Shown one piece after another: positions 50,401-60,437 of a DNA stretch of 64,000 nt. A program made the position numbers and the translations under genes. Source of the DNA: Sphaerolaimus hirsutus (taxonomy: Eukaryota > Nematoda > Chromadorea > Monhysterida > Sphaerolaimidae); the NCBI GenBank assembly GCA_964036195.1, contig OZ038451.1:15752529-15816528 (forward strand), written 5' to 3'. The notes under the pieces were generated by a model. That model worked only from the letters and a program-made list of their open reading frames with translations, was not told where the DNA came from and searched no databases. Position 1 is the stretch's first letter; every line of letters begins with the position of its first letter.

Positions 50401-53400
50401 AGTCAGGATTTGGTTCGTTTGTGGTGTTGTGGATCTTTGAAAAGGCTTTTTTGGAGTGTTACTGACGTTTGAGTTATGAAAGTGCTGGGCACCGGAGATT
50501 TTCGATGCTTTTTACTTGTTTTCGCGCCATTTCGACAAATTACAAAATGGCACCGCGTCGTTCTCAGCCGCCAGAAAATTCCTTCGCGCGCCCTTAGATG
50601 ACGCCAACATAATCAATGTTATTCCTTCCATTTCCATTACGCATCTAGCCAACACGCAAAAAAACTTAGTCGAAATAATTTTGTAAACCCTGACATTTTG
50701 GATACTTTAATATTTATTAGAACTGGTGATGGAATGGCGCCATTGCGCTGGCGCTATTTGGGGCCGCCGCGCCATAGCGCCATTGGCGCTTGGCGCCCTT
50801 TTTCTAGCGCTTTTCCAACTCTAAGCACTTAAACGTCAAACCAACCTGGCAAAATTCCAAACACTTCCATCACATACCCTACTAAAAAAAACCCCGCCTC
50901 ACCCCCCAGCCCCCAACTGGTGCCCTCCAGCAGCGGGGGCAAAGTGCCGCACAACCACCACGGGCGGCACAGCCCCGGCGGCAGGCCCATCAGGCGCAAG
51001 CACGCGCTAGACGACATTCGCAGGGCCGATCCTTTCTATTGTTCGCCCAAGTCGTCTTTGAGTGAGTGGGGTGGTGGGGGTGGGGTTTTGGGTTGAAAAG
51101 TGGGGAAAATTGGCTCAAAATTTGCTACACGTGGATGGACAGCGAGCAATTTGGGGGATAGATAGGTAGCCATAAATTTTGCCTCGCTATAGACAGATAG
51201 CTGGCTGCAATGGCGAGAACTCGGCCGTAAAGTAAACCCGGCCGTAAAGTAAATCCGGCCGTAAGGCATAGTTGTACAAACGTTTTTACGTTTACTCGAT
51301 AAATACGTATACTCGAGTGCTGCGTAAATACGTTTACGTTTCCTCCCGAAAAAATACCGGTACTCGGTTACTCGCGTACTTTTTGGAAGTACGCGAGTAC
51401 AGAAAACGAGTATTTACAGATATTCACGTTTACTCACCTTTTACACAGCGTAAAAGTAGAAAATTTTTACTTTACGTATTCTGTATTCAGGTGTGACTAA
51501 AACTAAAATATTCAACGTTTACGTTTACTTTGAAAAAAATTCAGTAATTTTAACAACTCTGCCGTAATGATGGCCGGCCTAAAGAAGCACCCTCTACTTT
51601 ACGGCCGGGTTTACTTTACGGCCGGACCATCCCCGGCTGCAATGAGGTGGGGAGAGCCCCCCCCCCCCCTGGAAACTTCAGGAATGGCGTTTTATCAGGA
51701 ATGGAATTGCTAAAATTGCTGCCCCTCCATTTTTTCGCAATAAATTTATAAGTTCTGGCGCTTTTCACATTGGGGCGCCAAGCACCAATGGCGCCACACG
51801 ATTTTAGCGCCAAGCGCCAAGCGCCAATGGCGCCAGAGGACAATGGCGCCAAGCGCCAATAGCGCCAGCGCCAAAAAAGTTTCATCCGATTTACAATTAG
51901 CCATGTACATCAATGTTTAAAGTTACATGGTACCAACGATGGAAAAAACACAGAAATTGAACACAGAAACTCATTGAGTTTCTGTGTTTTTGTTTTACAC
52001 AGAAACACGGAAACTCACAAATTTTGAAAAACTCAAAACTCAAATGAGTTTTTTTTGGAGAACACAGAAACACAGAAACACAGAAAAGTTTTTTGAGTTT
52101 TTGAGTTTTTTCAGCGAAGTGGTTGAACACATTTTCAGAATGCACATGAATTCAGTTAAACTAAAGAAGATAAGATATGCATGTATAGCATGTAAATATG
52201 TACATAATGTATTCATATTTTATGATGGAACAAAAAATAAATTAAAGATGGCATGCACATTTCCTGGTGGACATGTTAGAATATAGTTGTAGTTCAAATC
52301 AATTCTGTAGTCTTCCATACAGTGCACATCCATTGAAGAATTTTGGAGTACTGCGTAAATTGTCGTTTGTGAGCATTTTGTTGATGCTGGTGTTGCGATG
52401 TGGGTGGATGTCCTCGTAGAGGACATTTTTATGGACTTTTTCAACACTTGAATGAATACACATATGTTATGTGGGGTTAAAACATGTGCAAAACCAATGT
52501 TTTATAAGAAAACCACTGTTTCCACATCAAAATGCTGTAAATCAGAAATTTTGGGGGCAAAACTTGAGTTTTTCCGACAAAAACTTGAGTTTTTTGAAAA
52601 AAAACTCAAAAAACTCGAGTTTTAACAAAAAACACAGAAATAAAAACAGAGTTACTCAAGTTTTTTTCGATAAAAAAACTCAAAACACACGTATTCATTT
52701 TTGAAAAACTCAAAACACAGAAAGTGTTTGTTTTTTGGAGAACTTACCCATCGTTGCATGGTACGTTGTATATGGATCGAACTGGATGCTCAATACACAA
52801 AGCTGTCCCTCTACTTGATGAATGAAACTGCGTGAAAATTAGTGCAAAAAAATTACTCGCAGTGAATGCAAGTGCCGTATATCCTCAAATTGGGACAAAA
52901 TACCTCAAAAATCGCTTCGAGTTAGATAGCTGCCGATTTGGGAGGGATAGATAGAAAGCTGGAGCGTTGGGGCGGGGGGGTTACCGTGGGGAAAAATAGT
53001 TGTGATAAATATGATGGTGATGATATGATGTTTTTAACGTGTACATTCAGCATGCTATTAGGTAGTTTTATTCCGGATGCAAAAAGTTTCAGTAGGTTAC
53101 TCTTTTAAAGCAAGTGAAGTTGTGCTCTTTATATTAAAATTATGAAATTTGGATGTGTGAACCATAATTGTTAGGTGATGGAAAAATTGGATGGGTCAAA
53201 AAAACCAAACATCTCTTATTTTGATGGCATTTTTGATGCCACCTATCGAAATCATACACAGATGGAATGGCGCTTTTTTGGCGCTTTTTAAAGTGTGAGC
53301 GCCAAGCGCCAATGACGCCACGGCATTATAGCGCCAAGCGCCAAAAGCGCCATGGCGCTTTTGGTGGTCTCGGCGCCAAGCGCCAATGGCGCCACTGCAA

Positions 53401-53771
53401 AAAGGCGCCAAGCGCCAAAAGCGCCATGACGCTTTTTGGTTTGACGCTAGCGCCAGGCGCCAGCGCCATGGCGCTTTTACATCACTACACACGATATCAT
53501 TAACACTACCAACCAACCCAACACAGTCCCATCACCCCCCCCCCGCACAGAGCACCCAGACTCGCTAGCCGGTCCCCTATGTCTCAGTCACACCCGACTG
53601 GGCACCCAAGACAACGAGTCCAAACACAGTTGCCTGGGCCCAGTCCCAAAGCGACTTTATTGCGACTTTCGCGATTCGAAGTGGATCGTGCCCAGCGCGA
53701 GCACGGCCGCCATTTTGAGTACTGAGCCGGCGCACGATCCGTATTGGGAGCAGGCCCTGCCCTTATTGCTG
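47427..53771 (+). CDS. Tentative multi-exon gene with Cys-bearing exons
   Basis: Five exon candidates on the plus strand (47427-47462, 49629-49765, 50278-50412, 50910-51061, 53551-53771) are mutually in phase (0, 2, 2, 1). The product would start MDLDRGGDVLSA and contain PCSIAPTSRKCSAV, a His/Gly/Arg segment ending RPIRRKHALDDIRR, DPFYCSPKSSL and a Cys-spaced last part with CLGPVPKRLYCDFRDSKW. RPIR could be a proprotein-convertase-type site and the Cys pattern suggests an extracellular protein. No signal peptide is encoded in the short first exon, and no family match is secure. No terminal exon found. Confidence 0.3.
47732..47850. mobile_element. CCGTATAT-variant fragment
   Basis: CCGTATATCTTCGACGTACT then TTCGAAATATCCCC; the right end is missing. 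Confidence 0.4.
48120..48380. mobile_element. GGCCAGTTCCGCAA element (AGAAGTGA motif)
   Basis: GGGCCAGTTCCGCAAGTGGAG (first 20) is mirrored by CTACTTGCAGAACTGACACC. The left half is tandem AGAAGTGAGAA/GAAATGGGA; the right half is its complement TTCACTTCTCA. Relative at 59242-59505. Confidence 0.85.
48844..49287. mobile_element. CCGTATTT-end element with GCCGTTCTATT motif
   Basis: CCGTATTTCTTCTAATAGAA to TTCTATTAGAAGAAATGCCG. About seven interior copies of GCCGTTCTATTRGAGG. The ends are related to the CCGTATTT family but the interior motif differs. Confidence 0.7.
49629..49765 (+). CDS. Candidate exon 2, Cys-bearing
   Basis: Acceptor CCCTATTGCAG; single open frame of 45 codons with PCSIAPTSRKCSAV and SSNCVVPQTHLG. 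Donor AAG|GTGGCA reads phase 2. Confidence 0.35.
50010..50176. mobile_element. GGGACCGGG variant of GGGATC family
   Basis: Tandem GGGACCGGGGCTGGGC and GGGCACTGGGACC end in ACCGTTTGAACCCGAG, which resembles the GGGATC-family terminus. Confidence 0.45.
50278..50412 (+). CDS. Candidate exon 3
   Basis: Acceptor CCACGCAG; NFSMLTPATNTQQDAMTH then MVNCVGRGGSHQ. Two donors are possible: GTCAGG at 50402 (phase 0) and GTTCGT at 50413 (phase 2, which fits exon 4). The minus strand is open too, with a hydrophobic start, so strand is not certain. Confidence 0.25.
50724..50824. mobile_element. GGCGCC-family element
   Basis: GGTGATGGAATGGCGCCATT to CTAGCGCTTTTCCAACTC. Confidence 0.6.
50910..51061 (+). CDS. 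Candidate exon 4
   Basis: Acceptor ACCCCCCAG; VPSSSGGKVPHNHHGRHS, RPIRRKHALDDIRR and DPFYCSPKSSL. Donor TTGA|GTGAGT is strong and phase 1. Confidence 0.4.
51222..51624. mobile_element. CGGCCGTAAAGTAAA element, host of a nested element
   Basis: CGGCCGTAAAGTAAACCCGG and repeat at the left are mirrored by CCGGGTTTACTTTACGGCCG at the right. An AGTTGTTAAAA-family element (51269-51560) lies inside. Confidence 0.75.
51269..51560. mobile_element. AGTTGTTAAAA-family element, nested
   Basis: AGTTGTACAAACGTTTTTAC to TCAGTAATTTTAACAACT. Repeats of TTTACGTTTACTCG and GTACTCG. Confidence 0.75.
51752..51872. mobile_element. GGCGCC-family fragment
   Basis: GGCGCCAAGCACCAATGGCG then GCGCCAAGCGCCAATAGCGC. 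Confidence 0.6.
51929..52763. mobile_element. AACGATGG element (ACACAGAAA / AACTCAAA motif)
   Basis: GGTACCAACGATGGAAAAAA at the left is mirrored by ACCCATCGTTGCATGGTAC. Dense ACACAGAAAC, AAACTCAAA and TTTGAGTTTTT words flank a unique AT-rich centre. Confidence 0.75.
52874..52985. repeat. CCGTATAT start joined to AGCTATCTATC block
   Basis: CCGTATATCCTCAAATTGGG leads into AGATAGCTGCCGATTTGGGA and a G run. Confidence 0.4.
53261..53487. mobile_element. GGCGCC-family element
   Basis: AGATGGAATGGCGCTTTTTT at the left is mirrored by CATGGCGCTTTTACATCACT. Interior AAGCGCCAATGGCGCCA. Confidence 0.7.
53551..53771 (+). CDS. Candidate exon 5
   Basis: Acceptor CCGCACAG; completes SSLKHPDSLAGPLC, then GTQDNESKHSCLG and KRLYCDFRDSKWIVPS. 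Phase 1 agrees with exon 4. A weak echo of the LYxDF...WI..P stretch of TGF-beta-type ligands is noted, but the cystine-knot spacing is not present. Donor CTG|GTTGGT is a guess. Confidence 0.35.
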
Positions 53772-54172
53772 GTTGGTTGGGGGGGGGGGGGTTCTAGTTT
53801 TTGGGGTTTTGGGGTTTTTGATTCTAATTTTTGGGGTTGTATTTCTGATAGCGTATTTGGAGGAGGCGTAAATCTTTTATAGACCGGTTTTTCAATTATC
53901 GCTGCATGAAGTATCATAGACGATTTATATTTATTTTGAAAGCAGTTCCTCTGGCTGCACACTTTTCAATGGAATCGACGATATCCCAGCTGAAAAAGAC
54001 CGACAAATGTTTTTTTGATCATCACATTACATTCCCTCCTTCATTACATTCTCTCTCATTAGATTCTCTCTTTGATTACATTCTCACATATTTTTATTTA
54101 GACTCTGTGCACCAAAATACGGCAACACTAGTAGTATGGCGTTCAGTTCGATCCTTTACATTTTTCTGCATG

Positions 54173-54640
54173 CCGTATTTCCTCGATATATCCCCTCCCC
54201 CTCGAAATACCCCCCCCCTCGAAATACCCCCTCCCTCGAAATACCCCCTCAAAATGGACACTATGAGTTTATAAACCCCCCTCGAAGTACCCCCCTCCCC
54301 AAATCTAGGGTAGAACGTAAATGACAAAAGCTACGGTTTGTGATCTGGGAAACGTAGAACACACGTTAAAAACAATGACTGTGTTATGTTAGAACAGGTT
54401 TTATACCGTCTACGGACATATATAAGTCTATAGTCTTATACATGGCGGTTTTTGTTGCATTTTTCGACGTCTGTGTACGTTACATACAACAATTGAGCAC
54501 TGGCATTTCAAAAAAATTCTGGCGAAATAATAACCCCCCCCCCCTCCCTCGAAATACCCCCCTCGCTTTACCCCCCCCCCCTCCTCATAAATCTCACTCT
54601 GAAAAAATAAACCCCCTGAGGGTATTTCGAGGAAATACGA
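54173..54640. mobile_element. CCGTATTT-family element
   Basis: CCGTATTTCCTCGATATATC to GGTATTTCGAGGAAATACG. Many CTCGAAATACCCCC units; the centre is shared with 31256-31500 and 15958-16207. Confidence 0.8.
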
Positions 54641-54902
54641 TATTATTTCATGGGTATGTTTTTTCAAATGTTTATGATGAATGGTTAGTTTGGGAATTGA
54701 CAAACTTGGGATTTCACTTGGAACAAAAAAAACTTTACAAATAGGGACTGTCAATCACTCAAAAAAATAATTTATTTCATCTGTTGCGTACATCTAACAG
54801 AATAATTCCAATATCTTTGTAAATTTACGGTCGGTCGGCCCACGGACCCGGAGAGTTTAACGCAATAAATATTTGCCACGGTTTTTTATTACATTATTGT
54901 TA

Positions 54903-55036
54903 CCGTATTACCTCGAAATACCCCCAAGGGGGTTTATTATTTCGCCAGCAAAATTTGAGGGGGGGTTAATTCGAGGGGGGGGTTATTCGAGGGGGGGGGG
55001 GGTTAATTCAAGGGGGGATAATTCGAGGTAATACGG
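54903..55036. mobile_element. CCGTATTA-variant element
   Basis: CCGTATTACCTCGAAATACC to AATTCGAGGTAATACGG. The TTACC variant is matched by GGTAA in the other arm. TA flanks. Confidence 0.8.
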
Positions 55037-55380
55037 TATTTGTAATATCATAACATCTTACTATACTGTGTGCACTCCCATCTGCGTTTTCGTAACCACC
55101 GAAATGCCAAAGCAACAACTTTGAGCTGCACATAACCGAATTGTGTACATAAATATAATCATCTGATTGTCACGAAATTGCCCATCTGATGTGTATTGTG
55201 TTTGTGTGGACCTTGTGCATCGTACGACAGCTGGCTCCCTTTACATGGTCCATTCTATTTATTCTCTGAGTGCGAAAACGCTTGTCTCCACGTTTTCCAC
55301 GGGGTATCTTTGCATGGAAGGAAGCAACGGTGTGATGCCGATTTCTGATTGCCCGCCGCACCAGCTTATGTGCAGTACAC

Positions 55381-56102
55381 AGGTGTTAAAATGTGTTTAC
55401 ATTTACCCGAAAAATACATTTACTCGAGTATTGGGTGGATACATTTACATATACTTTTGAAAAAGTACCTAGACTCACCTGTACGGGTACGCGTATTTTT
55501 GAAAAGTACACGTGTACAGAAAATGTATTAGGGTGTAAACTAAGTTTCTTATCTTTTTTTGCGATCTCATAGAAATGCCCATTTCAGCGTCCCATTCTGT
55601 TGTACATACGCCGATTTTGATGCCCTTTGAGTATGTTGGGGTTTGGGGTCTGGGCTATGACGAAAAAATTTTGTTCCCTCGAATAATCCCCCAGTCCCGA
55701 GATAAGGGGGTCTTTAAAAAGGTGGTCATTTTCCATGGCCGATGTGGACACTGACTTTTGAAGCTTGATGAATCGGCCATTTCTGGGCCGATTTTATTCA
55801 TTCAACACTAAGGATGATCGAGATGACCTGTAGATTCCAGTTTTGTGGTTGAATTAGTGATGTCTAAACTGTCTATGCCGATTTGTCCCGGTTTTTGAAC
55901 ACGGCAAAAACTTTTTTCTGAACATGCTATCCTATAGTTTAGACTTGAAGAATTCATCTGGGGGAAAAGTATTTTACACACATGTACTCATGACTACAAG
56001 TAAAAACGTATTTTTCATTTTCTGTAATCAGCGAAGAGTAAAAAGTATTTCACATAAATTTACATATACTTTGGAAAAAGTTCAGTAATTTTAACAACTC
56101 TA
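55381..56102. mobile_element. AGTTGTTAAAA-family element with unrelated centre
   Basis: AGGTGTTAAAATGTGTTTAC to TTCAGTAATTTTAACAACTC. The usual TACTCG/ACGTTT motif lies at both ends, with a CCGTATTT-like remnant (TTCCCTCGAATAATCCCCC) and unique sequence in the centre. Confidence 0.6.
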
Positions 56103-57300
56103 ATGCAGTATGTTATTGGAGGCATTTGTTGTGGCTGTGCGTGGCTGCATGCGTGTGTACGTACGTGCCGCGCTAAGTTGAGGTAATTTGCTGGTGCAAC
56201 TAAGTCCTAAAGCTAGCAGAGGCGCCCTGCCGCGCAAAAGCGAGCTGGAGCTGCGTTGCGTTAAAAGCGTTGCGCAGTTGCCAAATCAAACTGCACTTCA
56301 GTGACCTGGGCGGCAGATTCATGCAAGCGCACATGCGCAGCGCAGCGATTGTAGATGCAGTTGTGTTCTATTTTTGGGCATGCTTCTAGGTCACGCAATA
56401 GTTTATTTCGAAGTTCGGGTGATAGGTAAAAGCGTGCATCCGTTACACAACATCCTGTTTATGCCAATTTATACAAGTACTCGGCACTTTGCGAAATGAC
56501 GCACTTTGTGAATTGAAAATACCATTTCATTGACACTTTTGTGTGACTTAAGCCGTGAAACAAAGACATTTGAATCGTTCGCGGTGACAGCATCGTGCGG
56601 GTATCAAATGAATTCTTTCAAGGACCCCTAAGGATCTTTCAACCACTCTAAGCGGCATTTTTCCGCCACAATCGCCCACTAATATGGCGTCGGTGCCAGT
56701 AGTCTGGAAAACTCTCCAGGCGTGCATTTGCATTAAGGAAATCTGCCTTATACACACAGCGATGATTTTATGCGCATTGTGTAGAACGTAGACTCTCCTA
56801 ACTGATAGCACATTGTTGCTTTCATTCTATTATGCGCACATTTGCGTGCTTTTGCTTTTGGCATGGCTAACTTTTCCAGTGTCTTAGCTACCGTAAACGG
56901 TCGTGAAAATAAACACTGGTGGTTCGGACCGGACTTTGCGCGTGTTGAACTGGTATTTGTTAAATACTGTCACTTGTGAATAATTCATATTTTAATAACC
57001 GAGTTGATGCTTACTGCCTTTATATTTAATTAAGCCTCAAATATTGACACGACGATTCTTTTGTCCATCTCAAAAATATTTAGACTACTGATGGTGAGGG
57101 TAACTTTTCCTCGCCCACTAACACGGGGGGGGGGGTATTCAAGGTGGGGACTTATTCAAGGGTTTGCAGTAGATGCGTAGATATGTATTTCTTTGAGTAC
57201 ATAGATGGATAAATGAAATTTGCACTCGGTTGAAATATTTCAGCTGCAGTATTCTGCTGTCTGTATTAGGTGGCCATGACCATAATTACATTTAGTTGCT
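56103..57300. other. Gene-free stretch, part GC-rich
   Basis: 56150-56450 is richer in CG dinucleotides and could be a promoter-proximal region; a minus-strand frame (56548-56811) has no recognisable motif. A CCGTATTT-type fragment lies at 57121-57172. Confidence 0.3.
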
Positions 57301-57309
57301 TGTTCTCAG

Positions 57310-57381
57310 TCGTCAGGGTCCCCAATTGAAGGGGTGAAGGTTACCACCAAACGGACCAGCTTTTTTATGTGTCATGAATGG
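57310..57381 (+). CDS. Candidate internal exon, unknown
   Basis: Acceptor TGTTCTCAG, then 24 codons (SSGSPIEGVKVTTKRTS, FFMCHEW) to TGG|GTATAC, phase 0 at both ends. It immediately precedes a CCGTATTT-family element. Short and unsupported by neighbours. Confidence 0.2.
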
Positions 57382-57386
57382 GTATA

Positions 57387-57584
57387 CCGTATTTCAAGAA
57401 ATACCCCCCGCCCCTCGAAATACCCCCGTCTCGCGTACGTTACAAACAACATTTTAGAACCGGGCGTTCGAAAAAATTTCTGGCGAAATAATAAGCCCCC
57501 CTCGAAATACCCCCCTCGTTTAACCCCCCTCAAAATTCTCACTCTGAAACAATCACCCCAGGGCGGTATTTCGAGGAAATACGG
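57387..57584. mobile_element. CCGTATTT-family element
   Basis: CCGTATTTCAAGAAATACCC to GGTATTTCGAGGAAATACGG with TA flanks. Confidence 0.75.
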
Positions 57585-58611
57585 TAGATTAAATAGTGTA
57601 AATGTCTGCAGGTAATTACATGAAAAACAAAGGTTGAAGATTGTTTCGGAATCTACATAAATAGCTGGTAGGTCAGTCAGGAAAGTCTGGAAAAGTCATA
57701 TGGTGCACCCCCAAGACCCCCGGACACAGTACCATGTTCCTATTTTATGAACACGCAGGGATTTGTTACCAGGGTAGGGTGCCAGGGTCTCGTCAGTGCT
57801 CAGCACCCGAAGCAGCCTACACACTACCAAACTTATTTACATCCTACTCAAACTTACAGGGGCACACCGGGCGACCGGGTCGGGGTTGCGATATTTTTAT
57901 TGAGCGAAAATCGCTTTTTCTAGCCCTTAAAAGCAGCCATTTTTTCACCCACGTTGAGCTAATTTTAAGCTGCTTTTCACTCATTTTCACTTTAACCACT
58001 AATTTTTAATATTCGCATTTCTGCCTTTTTTCATCTACCGACTCAGCGGTTTTTCTAACCTTTCTGTCATCTCATTGGATGGACGTAATAGCCACCACGC
58101 ACGCACACACGCGAAGTTTCAAATCTTCGAGACCCCTTTTTTATGTAAAAAAACATAAAGACATGTTTTACCACATAAACGGATATAACGACACAAACAC
58201 AAGTCGTAACTGAGTTGCAACATGGCAAAGAAAAGTTCAAAAAATGTTCGGCTTTTTCCGGGTTTCATGCCACCTCTAGAAAAACATTTAAACAACTTTT
58301 TCCATAATTTTTGTTTGAAACTGTGGCTTGACTTATTTCACTCATCTTCTATTATCCTATTTTCATCCCATTTTCTGATGTTTCTTCCAAGTTAAGATTT
58401 TTATCAGGTTCAAACTAATGGCACTGCGAAGGTGGAACAAATCTGATTTATTTCATTTTGGGTTGGGGAATTGTGGCGCAATATAGAATGTTGCATTGCA
58501 AGTCTGCTGAAAGTGCTCCGTTATTACATTTCGTTGCAAAAAAAATAATTGCATAGAGGTAAGCGATTGGCGCTCGGCTGGCTTTTTTGCATGTGACTGA
58601 TTTGCCGCATA
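57585..58611. other. Gene-free stretch
   Basis: AT-rich, no exon-like frame, no recognised element ends. Confidence 0.35.
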
Positions 58612-58613
58612 TT

Positions 58614-58872
58614 GACCCTACACACACACAAGTTGACAGCGACACCAAATGTCAACTGGTTCCGATCCCAATTCAAAGCTTGCTGACGTATAACGCTACA
58701 CATTATTGTATTCACATGTACTTCATGCCATTTTTCAACACTTCAGCTCCACTTTGAACACGATTCAACACTTTTGTAGTTGAACGTCACTCGTTCGCTT
58801 GTCAGCAAACTGAACTGGGATCGTAACTAGTTGACATTTGGTGTCGTTGTCAACTAGTGTGTGTAGGGCCAT
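58614..58872. mobile_element. GTCAACT-family element
   Basis: CCTACACACACACAAGTTGA and CCAAATGTCAACTGGTTCC are mirrored by AGTTGACATTTGGTGTCG and AACTAGTGTGTGTAGGG. Confidence 0.8.
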
Positions 58873-59241
58873 TGTTGATTGTTCCTTCTCCCATTTTCGA
58901 ATGGCTCCAAAGTCCAAAGGTGCTTGTCTCCTTGCTACAGTGCAACCAATGGAGCATTCCTTCCTTCCTTATATCCAGCTGAGATTTTGCGTATATAACC
59001 GGAGATTGAAACCAATGAAAGGTGTCGATCTCTGTAAGTGGATAAACTTCTGTTTGTCTTCTTGCTGGAATTATTCATAATGCCCTTCACAATAAAATGG
59101 TTGCATTGCACCAATGCACTTATTGTGCATGAATGTGCAGTGAATACAAAATGTGCTTATTGACTTGTTGCTGTAATCAGACATATTACTAAGTGTTTAC
59201 GATTTCTTGTCCACATTTTTTGTGGATATATTTATACCCGG

Positions 59242-59505
59242 GGCCAGTTCCGCAAAATAAGAAGTGAGAAGTGAAATGGCAAAGGCAAAGTATAAGCGCA
59301 AAGACGAAGTGAAACGGCAATTGAATTGGCAAAAGCGAAGTAAAAAATAAATAAATAAAAGGTAATTTCTCTTCGCTTTTGCCATTTCACTTGCCAAATC
59401 ACTTGCCATTTCACTTGCCAAATCACTTGCCATTTCACTTCGCCTTTACGCTTTTACTTCGCCTTTGCCATTTCACTTCTCACTTCTCATTTTGCGGAAC
59501 TGGCA
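59242..59505. mobile_element. GGCCAGTTCCGCAA element, copy 2
   Basis: GGCCAGTTCCGCAAAATAAG is mirrored by CTCATTTTGCGGAACTGGC. The arms are tandem GTGAAATGGCAAAGGC / TTGCCATTTCACTTG. Same ends as 48120-48380 but a different expansion of the inner motif. Confidence 0.85.
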
Positions 59506-59741
59506 TCTGAATGCCGTTTCCCAAATGGCCTGAAAGCCTATTACATCTTTATTAGAATGCAATGGCCGAAGTTTTCGAAAAAATTGCATGATTTCAACTC
59601 AATTCAATTTTATTAACATATAATCTTTCATTTAATTATTTGCACTGTTCACACCATATTCTAAATTCACAACCAATACACTTTTTCCAGCAATTTCACT
59701 GACTATTATTAACTAAAAGTTTAACAAAACTCAACTCGATA

Positions 59742-59907
59742 ATGGTGATGGATGAAAAATGCCGGCCCATAATCACTGTGAGCCCGTACAAGCAGCGAAA
59801 AAAACTGTCTAGCACAAAGTCAAGTGCATTGTTATCAAATGTACGGCAAAACTGCGAGCCACGGGCGCGTCTGCCTAGAAGGTGTCATTCGACGGTAACA
59901 TCATCTG
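59742..59907 (+). CDS. Unidentified gene, exon before introner
   Basis: 55 codons plus one base, ending ACATCATCTG|GTGCCACTCC. The frame continues open into the element, as expected if the element landed inside an exon. Confidence 0.45.
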
Positions 59908-60437
59908 GTGCCACTCCCAGACCCTGTAAAATGCCCTGTAAAATGTAAAGTGTCATGCAAAGTGTCAAAAGTCATGTTAAATGACCCTAATACCCTACAA
60001 GAATCGCTAGCGTGTTGCCATTTTACAGGGCATTTTACAGGACTTTTGACACTTTGCGAGATATTTGCCATTTTACAGGGATATTTACATGACTTTTGAC
60101 ACTTTGCATGAAATTTAACATTTTACAGGGTGTTTTACATGACTTTTAACACTGCATTCTATTTGCCATTTTACGTATGGGGTTTTCCACATGACGTTTG
60201 ATAGTTTGCATGACATTTTGACATTTAACAGTGCATTTTACATGACATTTAACACTTTGCATGTCATCTGACATTTTACGGGGAATTTTACAGGCTCTGG
60301 GACTGCCGCCAGATTTGGTAAATCTTCAACTCGTTGGAAATGTGAATGAAACCAATTATCAGCTATTTGGAAAATATCGGCAAGACGAGGAAATGTTCTA
60401 CAGGTTTCTGTACAAGCCGCTGCCAGTTTCACAACAC
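59742..60437 (+). CDS. Two-exon fragment of an unidentified gene
   Basis: Exon 59742-59907 starts MVMDEKCRPIITVSPYK and is Arg/Lys/Cys-rich (SNVRQNCEPRARLPRR). Exon 60313-60437 gives DLVNLQLVGNVNETNYQLFG, then DEEMFYRFLYKPLPVSQH, and the donor CAC|GTGAGT. They join in phase 1 across an introner-like element. No family recognised; further 3' exons were not found in the window. The ATG is the first in frame after a stop. Confidence 0.45.
59908..60312 (+). mobile_element. Introner-like TIR element, copy 2
   Basis: Starts GTGCCACTCCCAGACCCTGT and ends CAGGCTCTGGGACTGCCGCC plus AG. Same ends as 28082-28270. The interior holds four or five units of ATTTTACAGGGNATTTTACA plus TGACTTTTGACACTTTGCA. 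GT-AG removal gives TCT-G|AT-TTG in frame, phase 1. Confidence 0.7.
60313..60437 (+). CDS. Unidentified gene, exon after introner
   Basis: Begins with the last two bases of an Asp codon and ends phase 0 at a consensus GTGAGT. Frame open throughout. Confidence 0.45.

Noticed and set aside
53640..53700. TGF-beta or Wnt-like ligand fragment (RLYCDFRDSKWIVPS)
   Set aside because: Cysteine spacing of neither family is present; kept only as an unidentified candidate exon.
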